Below, piece by piece: positions 32,661 through 43,399 of a stretch of DNA of 64,000 nt. Both the position numbers and the translations under genes were made by a program. Under the pieces are notes generated by a model. It made no database searches and was not told where the DNA came from. It was given only the letters and a program-made list of their open reading frames with translations. This DNA is from Pomphorhynchus laevis. Taxonomy: Eukaryota > Acanthocephala > Palaeacanthocephala > Echinorhynchida > Pomphorhynchidae. Location: assembly GCA_012934845.2 (NCBI GenBank), contig WNNJ02000195.1, positions 1 through 64,000 on the forward strand. The letters are read 5' to 3'. Positions within the stretch are counted from its first letter, which is position 1. Every line of letters starts with the position of its first letter.

Positions 32661-33717
32661 ATACAAAATAATGCTTAAATAGACACGAATATTCTTAACT
32701 TAAATAGAGAACTAAAACTCATCAGTCGAAGTTGGATTATCTCTATTCGTTACTGAAGATGCAGATATGTTAACTCGATTGTGAATAAAGTTGACTTGGA
32801 GGATGTGAATACTCAAGAAATTTAAAACAGACATGGTGAAGGTGATACTTGGAGGAAGCGAATGGTCATAAAAAATCATTACATAAAGACCTGTTCGAAA
32901 AATAACTAATCATGTATACTTGCGTGATTATATTTAGCAAGAGAATAATGCCATGATATATTGTTCTACCAGCATTAACACTTATTTTGTATACGTATTC
33001 ATTAAAAAGCTACTTTAGTTATACTTTGGTTTTCTCTATACGTTTATTACAAGGCCACACGTGAAATATAGTCTCAATGCTCATTTTATAGAGAAAAAGT
33101 TGAATTCGTCTTACGCAATTAATTTGGAGACTATTTTATTGCCTATTAACGATTTATTCATAAGGTTGGCACAGTTGTCTTTGATGTAGCGAAAGCTATA
33201 TTTATGTCATACACATGCCCCAAATCCATTTAATAAATCGTGTATATATTATCTATAAGTATTCTTAGCTAACTAAGTGTCTTCACTCACTAGAAGTAGT
33301 TTGATATGATTTATTTTAATGTACTGTGATTTGGCCTGAAATCACAAATGTATATGGAAGAAGACTACCTTCGAAAACTTCTACATTCTCTTTAGATACA
33401 CTATATATTCAAATTAAACAGATATTCTATAAATGCCTGTATATAACCAAACATATTTATTCCCTGCATGTTTGTATACTCAAGACATCAGGAAGCTTTT
33501 AAAATATACTTCAACTTTATTTAACTAAATAATTAAATTTTAATTAAATTCTAATTAAATTTTAGCACTTTTGAATAGGTGATAATTTAGATATCCATAG
33601 AGAACTTGTAGTAACTATTCTTAAATCTTCTAAATGTGTTAAATTTGTACACATTTTACATTTCGTTTTCGTTTGAGAAATTACAGAGAATTGCGTTTTA
33701 AAACAGCTGCAAGATGT
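32661..33717. other. Intergenic DNA, no gene seen
   Basis: Nothing recognised. Confidence 0.4.
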
Positions 33718-33960
33718 TCAATGTGAATATTGCTCGTTCACTTCAATATATTGTACTCGTTTTGGTACGATATTTCCATCAAAATCAAATGTAAATTTGT
33801 CAACTGTAAAATAGATCAATTGCTCATTCTTTACATGATCAATAAAATGTAGTTTTCTTTTTCTCGATGAATTGAAATTGACTTTATATATTGGAAGCGT
33901 GAATAAGGCTTTAAGTCCAAATGAACTATGAGTTATCTTCACATAAATTTGTAGCTTTCT
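33718..33960 (-). CDS. Possible exon, unknown protein
   Basis: A minus-strand frame of about 80 codons reads into the first unit of the 164-bp array (Q-I-Y-V-K-I-T-H-S-S-F-G-L-K-A-L-F) and ends V-N-E-Q-Y-S-H. The charged and aromatic content (D-H-V-K-N-E-Q-L-I-Y-F, D-K-F-T-F-D-F-D-G-N-I-V) looks protein-like, but there is no ATG, no clear splice pair and no recognisable domain. If real, the tandem array would be an amplification of its 5' end plus upstream sequence. Confidence 0.25.
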   Translation of the reverse strand, partial: RKLQIYVKITHSSFGLKALFTLPIYKVNFNSSRKRKLHFIDHVKNEQLIYFTVDKFTFDFDGNIVPKRVQYIEVNEQYSH

Positions 33961-34877
33961 GCAACACAGATTCGTTTATTTCATAAGCAAATATATACAA
34001 GTATATATACACTTTAGTAATTATGAATTCGGATCCCTTATTTATGACGTCAGCTTTAAGTCCAAATGTTATCTTTAAGTCCAAATGAACTATGAGTTAT
34101 CTTCACATAAATTTGTAGCTTTCTGCAACACAGATTCGTTTATTTCATAAGCAAATATGTACAAGTATATATACACTTTAGTAATTATGAATTCGGATCC
34201 CTTATTTATGACGTCATCTTTAAGTTCAAATGTTATCTTTAAGTCCAAATGAACTATGAGTTATCTTCACATAAATTTGTAGCTTTCTGCAACACAGATT
34301 CGTTTATTTCATAAGCAAATATATACAAGTATATATACACTTTAGTAATTATGAATTCGGATCCCTTATTTATGACGTCAGCTTTAAGTCCAAATGTTAT
34401 CTTTAAGTCCAAATGAACTATGAGTTATCTTCACATAAATTTGTAGCTTTCTGCAACACAGATTCGTTTATTTCATAAGCAAATATGTACAAGTATATAT
34501 ACACTTTAGTAATTATGAATTCGGATCCCTTATTTATGACGTCATCTTTAAGTTCAAATGTTATCTTTAAGTCCAAATGAACTATGAGTTATCTTCACAT
34601 AAATTTGTAGCTTTCTGCAACACAGATTCGTTTATTTCATAAGCAAATATATACAAGTATATATACACTTTAGTAATTATGAATTCGGATCCCTTATTTA
34701 TGACGTCAGCTTTAAGTCCAAATGTTATCTTTAAGTCCAAATGAACTATGAGTTATCTTCACATAAATTTGTAGCTTTCTGCAACACAGATACGTTTATT
34801 TCATAAGCAAATATGTACAAGTATATATACACTTTAGTAATTATGAATTCGGATCCATTATTTATGACGTCAGCTTT
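33909..34877. repeat. 164-bp tandem repeat, six units, dimeric order
   Basis: GAACTATGAGTTATCTTCAC recurs at 33923, 34087, 34251, 34415, 34579 and 34743, a constant 164-bp step. Units alternate in two linked markers: units 1, 3 and 5 have ATATATACAAG with CAGCTTTAAGTCC, units 2 and 4 have ATATGTACAAG with CATCTTTAAGTTC. Unit 6 has ATGTACAAG with private changes. The real repeating block is therefore a dimer of 328 bp. Confidence 0.9.
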
Positions 34878-36180
34878 GTTTTATCTAAAAATGAGTAACG
34901 TTAAGAATTCAGTAATTTTACTTTTATCATTGATAAACGTCTGACACATTTGAAAATTTGTACATTCAAATTTACATCTAATCTTAATTCTATTACATCG
35001 TATATTATTCAGTAATCTTACATTATAAAAATCTGAATTATAGAAAATATTTGCATTAAGATATTACGTTTTTAAATTTATATATAATATAAAATACATA
35101 AATTCAGTATACTGATCTGATTCATAGCAAATTCTAGTTGACAGTAAAAATATGCTAATAGTCTTATTTAGACGTTCTCGCAAAATAACTTAAATTAGTA
35201 AAGATAAAGAATTTAACTCGATAGAATCCATTGAAATTTTAACCACAATCTCTATATATCCTATGTTGAACGTATACGCACATTGGTTTAGCTCTCATTC
35301 TACTCAGTTAATTACTCGTTTACGGATAAGCATACTAAAGTTCAAACAAAAATATAAAATAATAGAAAATATTAAGATTAAAATATCTATGTTTAAATTT
35401 ATATACAGTACAAAATACGTACACTAAATTAGCTGATATGATTTCAATTTTATAAAATACGTATACTTAGTTAGCTGATATGATTTGGTCTACTGACAAG
35501 CTACATAGACTCGCAGTTACCTAATCTGATAAGCTAAAATTATCAAATACATACATTTCCTGGACATTAAATTGCATATTTCTCCGCAATATTCGCGAAT
35601 CAAATTGATAGGTAAATTTATTCTGATTGTCCCACAGTTCTTACCGAAAATATACATCTAATAAAATCGAAATTCGACATTTAAATTGATTATAAATCAT
35701 AACAATTATAACACGATTATTACAATTTGCTTGTGTCTAGCCGAGTAATAAACATATTTATATAAATTATATAAAATCTTATATAAATATTTGATATTTA
35801 TTATTTATAATTATTTATCTTTGTTTTTAATGCACAGACAAAGTATAGAATGCATAGGCACAATTAGCTTAGCTGATTTTATAATATGTAATTAAAAATA
35901 ACAACTTTGATTATAGCTGTTATAACTATTTCGATTTTTATTTAAAATTCTAACTTTATATAACTATAAATTAATAACAATTATAACAAAATGATTGCAA
36001 TTTACGTGCCTATCCGAGTAATAAACATCTTAAATTCAATGAAATGGTAATAGATGGCACAACTAATATGTGATATAACAGCAAGCTTGAATCAAATGCA
36101 TGCATAAAATGCAAAGAAGTGATATAATTTACTTTATCTAATTTTTGTAATGTGCTTTAAATTCTTGTATTTTGCTCTAG
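34878..36180. other. AT-rich DNA with solo PLE tail ends
   Basis: Tail-end variants on the plus strand occur near 35085-35130, 35395-35440 and 35450-35485 (ACGTACACTAAATTAGCTGA and similar). No gene. Confidence 0.45.
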
Positions 36181-36182
36181 AT

Positions 36183-36209
36183 TTGAAGAAGTCAGCTTGG
36201 CTGACGAAA
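36183..36209 (+). other. Hammerhead-like motif of a PLE end
   Basis: TTGAAGA (one change from CUGANGA), one unpaired A, a 6-bp hairpin GTCAGC/GCTGAC with loop TTG, then GAAA. The order and spacing are the same as in the palindromes at 16.2 and 46.5 kb, but here it stands alone. Confidence 0.45.
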
Positions 36210-36469
36210 AGTTATAGAATGTGTTCTAGTATCGCCAGCTTTAATATATAAGTCGAAATCCTGCGATTCTCAAAGAACTCTTAATAATTCGAATATGTAC
36301 ATAATTAACAGTAAAAAAGCCAAATCAATTTTATTCAAACGTTTTGCTCAACTCTTAGAGCTGCATCAGTCAAAAACCACAATATGAAAATACAAAAACA
36401 AATATCAAAGTTACATTCAAAAAATGTTCCAAAATATAATTATGTAAAGTATCTCCAATAATATGCATG

Positions 36470-37170
36470 GTCAGTATTAATGTTTGGATTGATATCGGTT
36501 GCCGATTGTCCGATAAAATGCATTTCTAGTCGTTTCCTTATCGCTTTATCTTCAAATATAGATATGCTTTATACAGCCAATATATCATTCTTTTTTATGT
36601 TCTGTGTAAATGACAGTTGCATCTCTCTTTACCGTTTTTGTCCTTATGTCAACTCGTCAATTAGTTATTCGTTTTCTAAGACAGCACCGAATTTACCAAC
36701 ATATTGAATTTAGCATTATTTACATGTTGCTAAATAGGCTAAATAGGCAATTCCTTCTGATGGGTAGTCGGTTGATCTTTGCTGATAACTCAATTTAGTT
36801 AAGTTGTATAATGATTATCTTCTGTCAAAACAGCATAACATTTACACCAAATACTCTTAAACATTTTCTATTTCTATATTTTGGTTTCGTAATTAATTTT
36901 CAACTAATTGTGTAATTGTATTCATATAACATGCTTCGCATGACCTAAAGTAAGAACATTATCAATTCCGATAAACCTAGAACCATGGCTAATCTTCGCT
37001 TTAAATTACACTCATTAACTCCATATGCGGCATTAATTTGATTTAATATCCTTCTTTAATTGTATCCTCTATTCATTAAGTGATCAACTATCTTCCGTAA
37101 ATAATACTCGCGATCCATAGCTGTACTGCGTATTGCCATAATCAGATAAGCTTTGCTAGTTATGATGTTA
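36470..37170 (-). pseudogene. PLE linker and GIY-YIG remnant
   Basis: On the minus strand a linker piece (Y-Y-L-R-K-I-V-D-H-L-M-N-R-G-Y near 37050-37110) is followed by a GIY-YIG start (K-C-x-I-Q-Y-V-G-K-F-G near 36690-36720) and the domain end (D-I-R-K-R-L-E-M-H-F-I-G-Q-S-A type near 36510-36560). The Y-V-G-K signature and the E-x-H-F-I end are typical PLE nuclease features. Several stops and shifts make it a fossil. It is similar in style to the copy at 15.1 kb. Confidence 0.6.
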
Positions 37171-37357
37171 TGTTTGATATTGTCATGCGCGCCTTTCGAT
37201 TATACTCAAAGTGTACAAATGTAATAATAATAGATTTTATTAATAATAAATAACATGCCGGATAAATAAATAGAATAAATACAATGATACAGTTACAGTC
37301 TAAATCTTCTTCATAGGTAATTGACACTCTTCAAATGCAAGCCCGTTTTCTTCAGAA

Positions 37358-39157
37358 TTATAGCCTCAAATCCATGGGGATCTGAGCCCCCCAACCAATC
37401 CAACACGCCGCCTTGCGACTGAACCACCCGGGGTCTTTCACACCCCGAACAGTCCAGTCGGTGCGGACTATGCTGGGTAAACGCGAGACGAGAAGCTTGA
37501 GAAACCTTAGTCTTTGTTCTGGGGGACGTCCTCTTGAAAAGAAAACTAATCCCGAGATAGCCCAAGTACCCCAGAGGCGCACTTGGGATTTATCTTTCAA
37601 TGACAGATGTTGGACCCGTTTCAGGGCCCATCTAGCTCTCTTCAGGATACGTTTTAGTCTATCCAGGTCAGCTTTCGCTGACCAGCTCACCGTAATGGTG
37701 AATCCCAGGTATTTTACTCGATTTGTGAAGGTAGGGAGTGGTTGATTAGTCAGGATGGAAGATAGAGCTGAGAGTGCTAATCTCTTGAGTTTTTTCTTTG
37801 TCACAGGGGCGTCATTAAAGACAACAACCTGCGATTTGGAGGAGTTTAAAGCAAGATTGGAAATGGGCAGCTGATCTTTTAATCTTGTAAAGAAATGGCT
37901 GATGTCAGAGACTACATCTTTGCACCTGCGTCCAGAGAACAGGGCTGTGGTATCATCAGCATATACCACAATATGTTGATCGCGTTTGAATTTTTTGTAT
38001 AGTTCAATGGAGGCAGCAAGATACAAGATTGGAGAAAGTGGGGAGCCTTGAGGCACACCCGTAATAGGATAGAACTGACATGCATCAGGGTCGTCTTCAT
38101 AGAAGAATCGCTTGGAGTACAGCAATATTTCCACCCTGATAACAACTCTCGCAGGCAACCCGAGGGACCTGAGAGAAGTGATAACAAAAGGAATGGAAAT
38201 GCGGTCAAATGCAGCCGAAAAGTCAAGAAAGACAGCCACAGCAAGCTGATGACTGTTATCCTGACAAAACTGTTGCAGTTCACCTATTGCTGAATGGACC
38301 GAGCGATCTTTTACGTACCCATGAAAACCTGGTGGGATTAAATTTCGCCTACTTAGATGGTCGCGGCTTTTACGCGCAAGTGCTTTTTCGTAGATGGAGA
38401 TGAGAGAGTTTTGAATTGAAATAGACCGCAGATCTTTGGGACATGTAATCGATTTCTTTTTAGGTAAAAATACTCGACGGATAATATTAATGTTAGCAAT
38501 GTCAAACGGAGAGGCTAATAGCATTGTTATGGCGACTTCCTTTCTCTGACTATCTGTCAAAAGCTGACAGACACGAGTGGAGAGTGGCGCGTGGGTTCTG
38601 GAGGTGCCCGGGAGTGGCCCCCAGGAGTTAAGGATATCTGTAACAGATAAGTCCCTACTCCTGAAGTCACACCAAGGCGGGATTGGTTGGGGTGATTGAG
38701 TGGCTCCATAATTGTGTAGGGATAGTGACTCATCCAAAACTTTATCAAGGCCTATTCTACCAATCCAACCTAAAGCTCTATCCTTCCAACAGACAAACTT
38801 CTCCTTTTTGAATATATTCCAGAAGGAAGACTGAGAAGGGCTAAGGCGAGAAATGCTTGCCTTATCCCTACTCAGCTGGAACCTATACCTGGTGCTCCAG
38901 TATTCATTCGAGAGGGCTTGTCTGGCGGAAACAGAGAGATTTAGAAGGTGTAGCGTTTTAGCTCTTACCTTGGGTTTTGTTGGAGTGGGATTGTATACGC
39001 GACCTTTATAGGTAGTCGATAGTATCGCGGTAGCTTGCGAAGAGAGGTAAGTATTAAATTTGGTCAAACTCTCATTCCCAATGCGGGGGAATAGTTGGAT
39101 AGCTGCCTGAAAGAAGGCCACCCTGACGGGATCAAAGTGGAACCTTCTCCTCAGCAA
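37358..39157 (-). CDS. LINE A1 ORF2, reverse transcriptase part
   Basis: This 599-codon frame starts in the linker (L-L-R-R-R-F-H-F-D-P) and covers the whole RT. Motif A is F-L-D-F-S-A-A-F-D-R, motif B G-V-P-Q-G-S-P-L-S-P and motif C V-Y-A-D-D-T-T-A-L, followed by a thumb (R-V-K-Y-L-G-F-T-I) and a basic C-terminus (G-R-P-P-E-Q-R-L-R-F-L). All three catalytic Asp are present. No RNase H domain follows. The stretch after R-G-V-K-D-P-G-W-F is the natural C-terminus; A2 is shifted there. RT of this type synthesises DNA from a nick in chromosomal DNA. The Met is internal; the protein is fused in frame order to the endonuclease region upstream. Confidence 0.8.
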   Translation of the reverse strand: MLRRRFHFDPVRVAFFQAAIQLFPRIGNESLTKFNTYLSSQATAILSTTYKGRVYNPTPTKPKVRAKTLHLLNLSVSARQALSNEYWSTRYRFQLSRDKASISRLSPSQSSFWNIFKKEKFVCWKDRALGWIGRIGLDKVLDESLSLHNYGATQSPQPIPPWCDFRSRDLSVTDILNSWGPLPGTSRTHAPLSTRVCQLLTDSQRKEVAITMLLASPFDIANINIIRRVFLPKKKSITCPKDLRSISIQNSLISIYEKALARKSRDHLSRRNLIPPGFHGYVKDRSVHSAIGELQQFCQDNSHQLAVAVFLDFSAAFDRISIPFVITSLRSLGLPARVVIRVEILLYSKRFFYEDDPDACQFYPITGVPQGSPLSPILYLAASIELYKKFKRDQHIVVYADDTTALFSGRRCKDVVSDISHFFTRLKDQLPISNLALNSSKSQVVVFNDAPVTKKKLKRLALSALSSILTNQPLPTFTNRVKYLGFTITVSWSAKADLDRLKRILKRARWALKRVQHLSLKDKSQVRLWGTWAISGLVFFSRGRPPEQRLRFLKLLVSRLPSIVRTDWTVRGVKDPGWFSRKAACWIGWGAQIPMDLRL

Positions 39158-39235
39158 CGTATCTTCCTCTAACCGCCAACGAATTAGGTCATGAGAGGTG
39201 GTAAGTTGGCGCGACTGCTCAGTACAGAAGGGTTT

Positions 39236-39802
39236 TTACAACCACTTATTATGAAGCAGTAATATGTCTAGGAGTGAATTAGTTGTTGAGCACTGAAAGG
39301 TGGGGGATGGTGGTTTGTGAATAAGATATTCGTTCCTGGCTCTGCGGTTTGCTGCATTAATCCAACGACCAGTTCTGTCGTTGAAATCACCAAGTAACAT
39401 GTCATAGCCGCTACCCAATAAACGATCCAGGAGGTCACGGTTTTTGTGAATTTCTCCTGGCCGTATATAAATATTGGCTATGCTGATGCGTTTACCGTTC
39501 TTACGAAGTGATATAGCTAAACAAGATAGGGCTGGACAAGAATAGTTAAGAAGGATGGAAGATCTTAAGGAGCATTTAACTAAGGTTAAAAGACCTTGAG
39601 ATGAAGAGGAGTGAGGAGGAGTTATATACGGAGTGAAGTGGGTGGATATATGCTTAGGAATAAGTCGAGTAATGTCCTGGGGGATACGGATAGACCGCGT
39701 CTCCTGAAGGTTTATAACATCTGCATCTCTACCAGATAAAAGTCTAAGGGCAGAAGCACCTCCCGAATTCAACCCCTTTATGGGGTATAATCTCAGATTC
39801 AA
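39236..39802 (-). CDS. LINE A1 ORF2, APE-type endonuclease part
   Basis: A frame of 188 codons. N-S-G-G-A-S-A-L (end of the W-N motif region), A-D-V-I-N-L-Q-E-T-R with the catalytic Glu, I-A-N-I-Y-I-R-P-G and L-L-G-D-F-N-D-R-T-G with the Asp-Asn pair identify an APE-like endonuclease. The expected C-terminal S-D-H motif is absent: after L-L-D-I-L-L-L-H-N-K-W-L the sequence goes straight into the K-P-x-C-T-E-Q-S-R-Q linker, as in copies A2, A3 and A4. The stop after W-L is the only break from the RT frame. The Met at 39802 is not the original start; the first strand (L-Q-W-N) is lost in the ORF1-ORF2 deletion. Confidence 0.7.
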   Translation of the reverse strand: MNLRLYPIKGLNSGGASALRLLSGRDADVINLQETRSIRIPQDITRLIPKHISTHFTPYITPPHSSSSQGLLTLVKCSLRSSILLNYSCPALSCLAISLRKNGKRISIANIYIRPGEIHKNRDLLDRLLGSGYDMLLGDFNDRTGRWINAANRRARNEYLIHKPPSPTFQCSTTNSLLDILLLHNKWL

Positions 39803-39822
39803 TTTGGTTGATCAAGATTGCT

Positions 39823-40529
39823 TCACATTTCCTCATTGTAACTCCTGTCACTGCTGGGGGTACTGGGCCTCCTCCTGATAAAATTCCGTAACAAAATATC
39901 AGCGTTGTTTAAGTCCGTACCGCAGAACGCAACAGGTAAGGATTCCCCTGTTTTAGATTTCAATCCGCGGACTGAACTCAACTTGAACGTGTCCCGTAAG
40001 AGAACCAGATCATCCTCCTCCAAATAAGGAGGGTAATTAGAAATCTTAACAGTTGCCTGTAGGGTCTTTAGCGTTAGAGATCCCAGATTGGACAGATTAT
40101 TATTGAAAAATGACTCATAAGCATCCATTAGTTCATGTGACGAAAATGAGACTTTTAGTTGATTATCGAATGATCGGACCGAATTGAATACTACTCTTCC
40201 AGAGTAGTTCTGGACGAAGCTACGTAAAAAACATTGAAAAGCTTATGCTTTTCAATTGGCATAACTGAATTAATGATTGCTAAATTTTTTAGTTTCGGTA
40301 TCGGGGGGAGCTCCCCCGAGTCAGTAACATAGTTCTTATTAAATTGACTAACCTGCAAGTCCGAAGGGAAAGATGTAGGAGAAGGTACTTTACCTTTAAC
40401 ATTTGTAATTCCAGCGGAATCGTTGATTACAGGCACATTTCCATAGGAGCTTTGATGCTCCGACACGAAATAAGCGTTTTCACTTGTGCACATTTTTTTC
40501 GCAAAACCCTGTGCACATTGTTTTCGCAA
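39823..40529 (-). pseudogene. LINE A1 ORF1 N-terminal half
   Basis: Two frames (40529-40191 and 40128-39823) together match the N-terminal part of the family A ORF1 at 55.1-55.5 kb. The landmarks are G-E-L-P-P-I-P-K-L-K-N-L, then P-I-E-K-H-K-L-F, then A-T-V-K-I-S-N-Y-P-P-Y-L-E-E-D-D-L. This region resembles the RNA-binding front of ORF1 proteins, ahead of the zinc knuckles. The zinc-knuckle part is missing because of the internal deletion. The Met at 40529 is plausible as the ORF1 start but unproven. Confidence 0.6.
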
Positions 40530-40639
40530 ATGTAGGTTTTTGTGTGTATAATAGCGTACATACCATCGTCATGTGGAATTGAAGTATAAACAGAAGTTAC
40601 ACTATAGCGGATATCACATTTTCTATTTTGATGTTGTGC

Positions 40640-43140
40640 TATTAAGCCTGAAACGTTCTAGAAATTCAGTCTCCCCCAGAACATTACTCGATTTTCCCTA
40701 AAGCACACATATTCCCACTATACTCCGTACATAACCCCACCCCACTTCTCTTCATCTCAAGGACTCTTAACCCTAGTTAAATGCTCCTTAAGGTCTTCCC
40801 TCATATTAAATTACTCTTGTCCAGCCCTCTCCTGTCTAGTAGTGTCACTCGTTAAGAACGGTAAACGCCTCAGTATAGCCAATGTCTACATACGTCTAGG
40901 AAAGATTAACAAGAACCGTGACCTCCTGGATAGAATTATTGACAGCAGCTATGACATGATACCGGGGGACTTCAACGATAGAACTGGTCGTTGAATCAAC
41001 GCAGCACATCGTAGAGCTAGGAACGGTTATCTTATTCACAAACCACCGTCCCCCACCTTTCATTGCACATCAACAAATTCAATCCTCGACATTTTACTGC
41101 TTCACTCAAGGTGGTTGCTTAAACCTCTCTGTACGGAGCAGTCGCGCCAACAATTGTCCACCTCTCATGACCTAATTCGCTGGAGAATTGAGGAAGATAC
41201 ATTGCTTCGAAGGAGGTTTCACTTTGATCCGATCAGAGTAGCCTTCTTCCAGGCGGCTATCCGACTCTTTCCCCGAATAGGAAATCTGAGTCTGACCGAA
41301 TTTAATACCTACCTCTCTTCGCAAGCTACCGCGATTCTATCGACTACCTATAAAGGTCGTATATACAATCCAACTCCGACGAAACTCAAGGTCCTAGCAA
41401 AATTACTGAACCTCCCTAATCTCTCTGCTTCCGCCAAACAGGCCCTCTCGAATGAATACTGGAGCACTAGATACAGGTTCCAGCTGAGTAGGGATAGGAC
41501 GAGTATCGCTCGCCTTAATCCTTCTCAGTCTTCCTTCTGGAAGATATTCAAGAAGGAGAAGTTTGTTTGCTGGAAGGATAGAGCATTGAGTTGGATAGGG
41601 AATGTAGGCCTTGATAAAGTTTTGGAGGAGTCACTAGCCCTACACAACTATGGAGCCACTCAATCACCTCAACCAATCCCGCCTTGGTGTAACTTCAGGA
41701 GTAGGGATCTTTCTGTTACGGATATTCTTAACTCCTGGGGTCCACTCCCGGGCACCTCCAAATCCGTCCTTCCACTTTCTTCTCGGGTCTGTCAGCTTTT
41801 GACAGCTGATCAGAGAAGAGAGGTGGCCGTAACTATGCTTTTAGCCTCCCCATCCGATGTAGCAGGCATCAATATTAGTAAACGTGTTTTTATTCCTAAG
41901 AAAAAATCCTGTTCATGTCCTAAAGACCTGCGACCCATTTCGATTCAAAATTCCCTCGTGTCGATTTACGAAAAAGCGCTTGCGCAAAAAATCCGCGACC
42001 ATTTAAGTAGGCGAAATTTGATCCCTCCAGGTTTTCATGGGTTCGTCAAAGGTCGCTCGGTCCATTCAGCAGTAGGTGAGGTGGAGCAGTTTTGTCGGGA
42101 AAATAGCCATCGCCTAGTTGTGGCTATTTTCCTTGACTTTTCTGCTGCATTTGACCGCATCTCCATTCCTTTTGTGATCTCTTCTCTCAGGTCCCTCGGG
42201 TTGCCTGCGAGAATTGTGAACAGGGTGGAGATCCTGCTGTACACCAAACGGTTTTATTATAAAGACGACCCTGATGCGCGTCAGTTTTACCCTATTACGG
42301 GTGTGCCTCAAGGTTCACCTCTTTCTCCTATCTTATATCTTGCTGCTTCCATTAATCTATTCAAAATATTTAAACGCGAACAACGTCTTGTGGTGTATGC
42401 TGATGACACCACAGCCCTGTTCTCTGGACACAGGTGCAAAGACGTAGTTTCTGACATCAGCCGCTTCTTTTTAAGATTAAAAGACCAGTTACCCAAATCC
42501 AATCTTATCTTAAACTCCGCCAAATCGCAGGCGGTTGTCTTTCATGGCACCACTGCAACAAAGAAAAAACTTAAGAGATTAGCACTCTCTGCACTCTCCT
42601 CCATATTTGCCTCTGAACCACTCCCCACCTTCACAAGTCGAGTAAAATACCTGGGGTTCACCGTTACGGTGAACTGGTCGGCGAAAGCTGACCTGGATAG
42701 ACTTAAACGTATCCTGAAGAAAGCTAGGTGGGCTCTGAAACGGGCTCAGCATCTGTCATTGAAAGGGAAAACCCAGGTGCGCCTTTGGGGTACCTGGGCT
42801 ATCTCGGGATTAGTCTTCTTCTCTAGAGGACGTCCCCCAGAGCAAAGACTAAGGTTCCTGAAGCTCCTCGTCTCTCGTTTACCCAGCATAGTCCGCACCG
42901 ATTGGATCCTTCGGGGGGGTGAAAGACCCAGGGTGGTTCAGTCGGAAGGCGGCGTGTTGGATCGGTTGGGGGGGGGCTCAGATCCCCATGGATTTGAGGC
43001 CATAATGTTTTAAAGAAGACTGACATGCAACTTTGAAGATTGTCAATTCATCTTGAAGAAGATTAGATAAAGGCTTGATAGTAACTGTCTTCTGTTAATG
43101 ATATTATCCTGCATGTTTATTTTTAATAAAATCTTTATTA
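40640..43140 (+). mobile_element. LINE family A, copy A2 (5'-truncated)
   Basis: The copy begins within the endonuclease coding region (CAGAACATTACTCGATTTTC corresponds to the E-T-R...I-T-R-F part) and runs to the family 3' end near 43134 (AATAAAATCTTTATTATTGT). ORF1 is absent. The endonuclease part is broken by small changes. The RT part is intact except for a shift near its end. Confidence 0.8.
41115..43013 (+). CDS. LINE A2 ORF2, reverse transcriptase
   Basis: This 632-codon frame includes the K-P-L-C-T-E-Q-S-R-Q linker, L-R-P-I-S-I-Q-N at about residue 275, motif A F-L-D-F-S-A-A-F-D-R at about 338-347, motif B G-V-P-Q-G-S-P-L-S-P at about 396-405 and Y-A-D-D at about 427-430. It then runs through the thumb and G-R-P-P-E-Q-R. 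About 25 codons from the end the frame leaves the family sequence (G-E-R-P-R-V-V-Q instead of V-K-D-P-G-W-F-S), showing a one-base shift. It is closest in sequence to A4, whereas A1 and A3 form another pair. The RT core could be functional, but the element lacks ORF1 and a working endonuclease. Confidence 0.8.
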   Translation: MLKPLCTEQSRQQLSTSHDLIRWRIEEDTLLRRRFHFDPIRVAFFQAAIRLFPRIGNLSLTEFNTYLSSQATAILSTTYKGRIYNPTPTKLKVLAKLLNLPNLSASAKQALSNEYWSTRYRFQLSRDRTSIARLNPSQSSFWKIFKKEKFVCWKDRALSWIGNVGLDKVLEESLALHNYGATQSPQPIPPWCNFRSRDLSVTDILNSWGPLPGTSKSVLPLSSRVCQLLTADQRREVAVTMLLASPSDVAGINISKRVFIPKKKSCSCPKDLRPISIQNSLVSIYEKALAQKIRDHLSRRNLIPPGFHGFVKGRSVHSAVGEVEQFCRENSHRLVVAIFLDFSAAFDRISIPFVISSLRSLGLPARIVNRVEILLYTKRFYYKDDPDARQFYPITGVPQGSPLSPILYLAASINLFKIFKREQRLVVYADDTTALFSGHRCKDVVSDISRFFLRLKDQLPKSNLILNSAKSQAVVFHGTTATKKKLKRLALSALSSIFASEPLPTFTSRVKYLGFTVTVNWSAKADLDRLKRILKKARWALKRAQHLSLKGKTQVRLWGTWAISGLVFFSRGRPPEQRLRFLKLLVSRLPSIVRTDWILRGGERPRVVQSEGGVLDRLGGGSDPHGFEAIMF

Positions 43141-43399
43141 TTGTTCTAGAAATTAAAAATCCGATTTATTTAAAGTCAAATATATACACTTTATAGCCAT
43201 GAAATATATTCGAAACGGTGAGAGAAAAACTAGATTATTCATCAAAAATACAAGTAGGTTAAAAGCTTTCGGTGCTAAACTCTTCAGCGTTAAATTGATT
43301 TCGCATAGCTTTCCAACTATAAATAAATTCAACCCCGGCCGCATAGATACAATACGAAATGCTCATTATCGTGCTTAAATAAATATTTTAGCATTTAAC
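43141..43399. other. Unassigned DNA next to the LINE 3' end
   Basis: No gene or repeat recognised. Confidence 0.4.

Larger units (their letters stand above)
37225..40560 (-). mobile_element. LINE family A, copy A1
   Basis: A non-LTR retrotransposon of the Jockey/R1/I superfamily on the minus strand. ORF1 remains (40529-39823) are joined by an internal deletion of ORF1's zinc-knuckle part to ORF2 (39802-37358). The 3' end is AATAAAATCTATTATTATTA, matching AAAATCTTTATTATT at the other family A copies, so the family has a fixed 3' terminus without long poly(A). ORF2 has one stop between endonuclease and RT (near 39236) and is otherwise open. A1 and A2 lie head-to-head with about 80 bp between their 5' limits. 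Confidence 0.8.
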
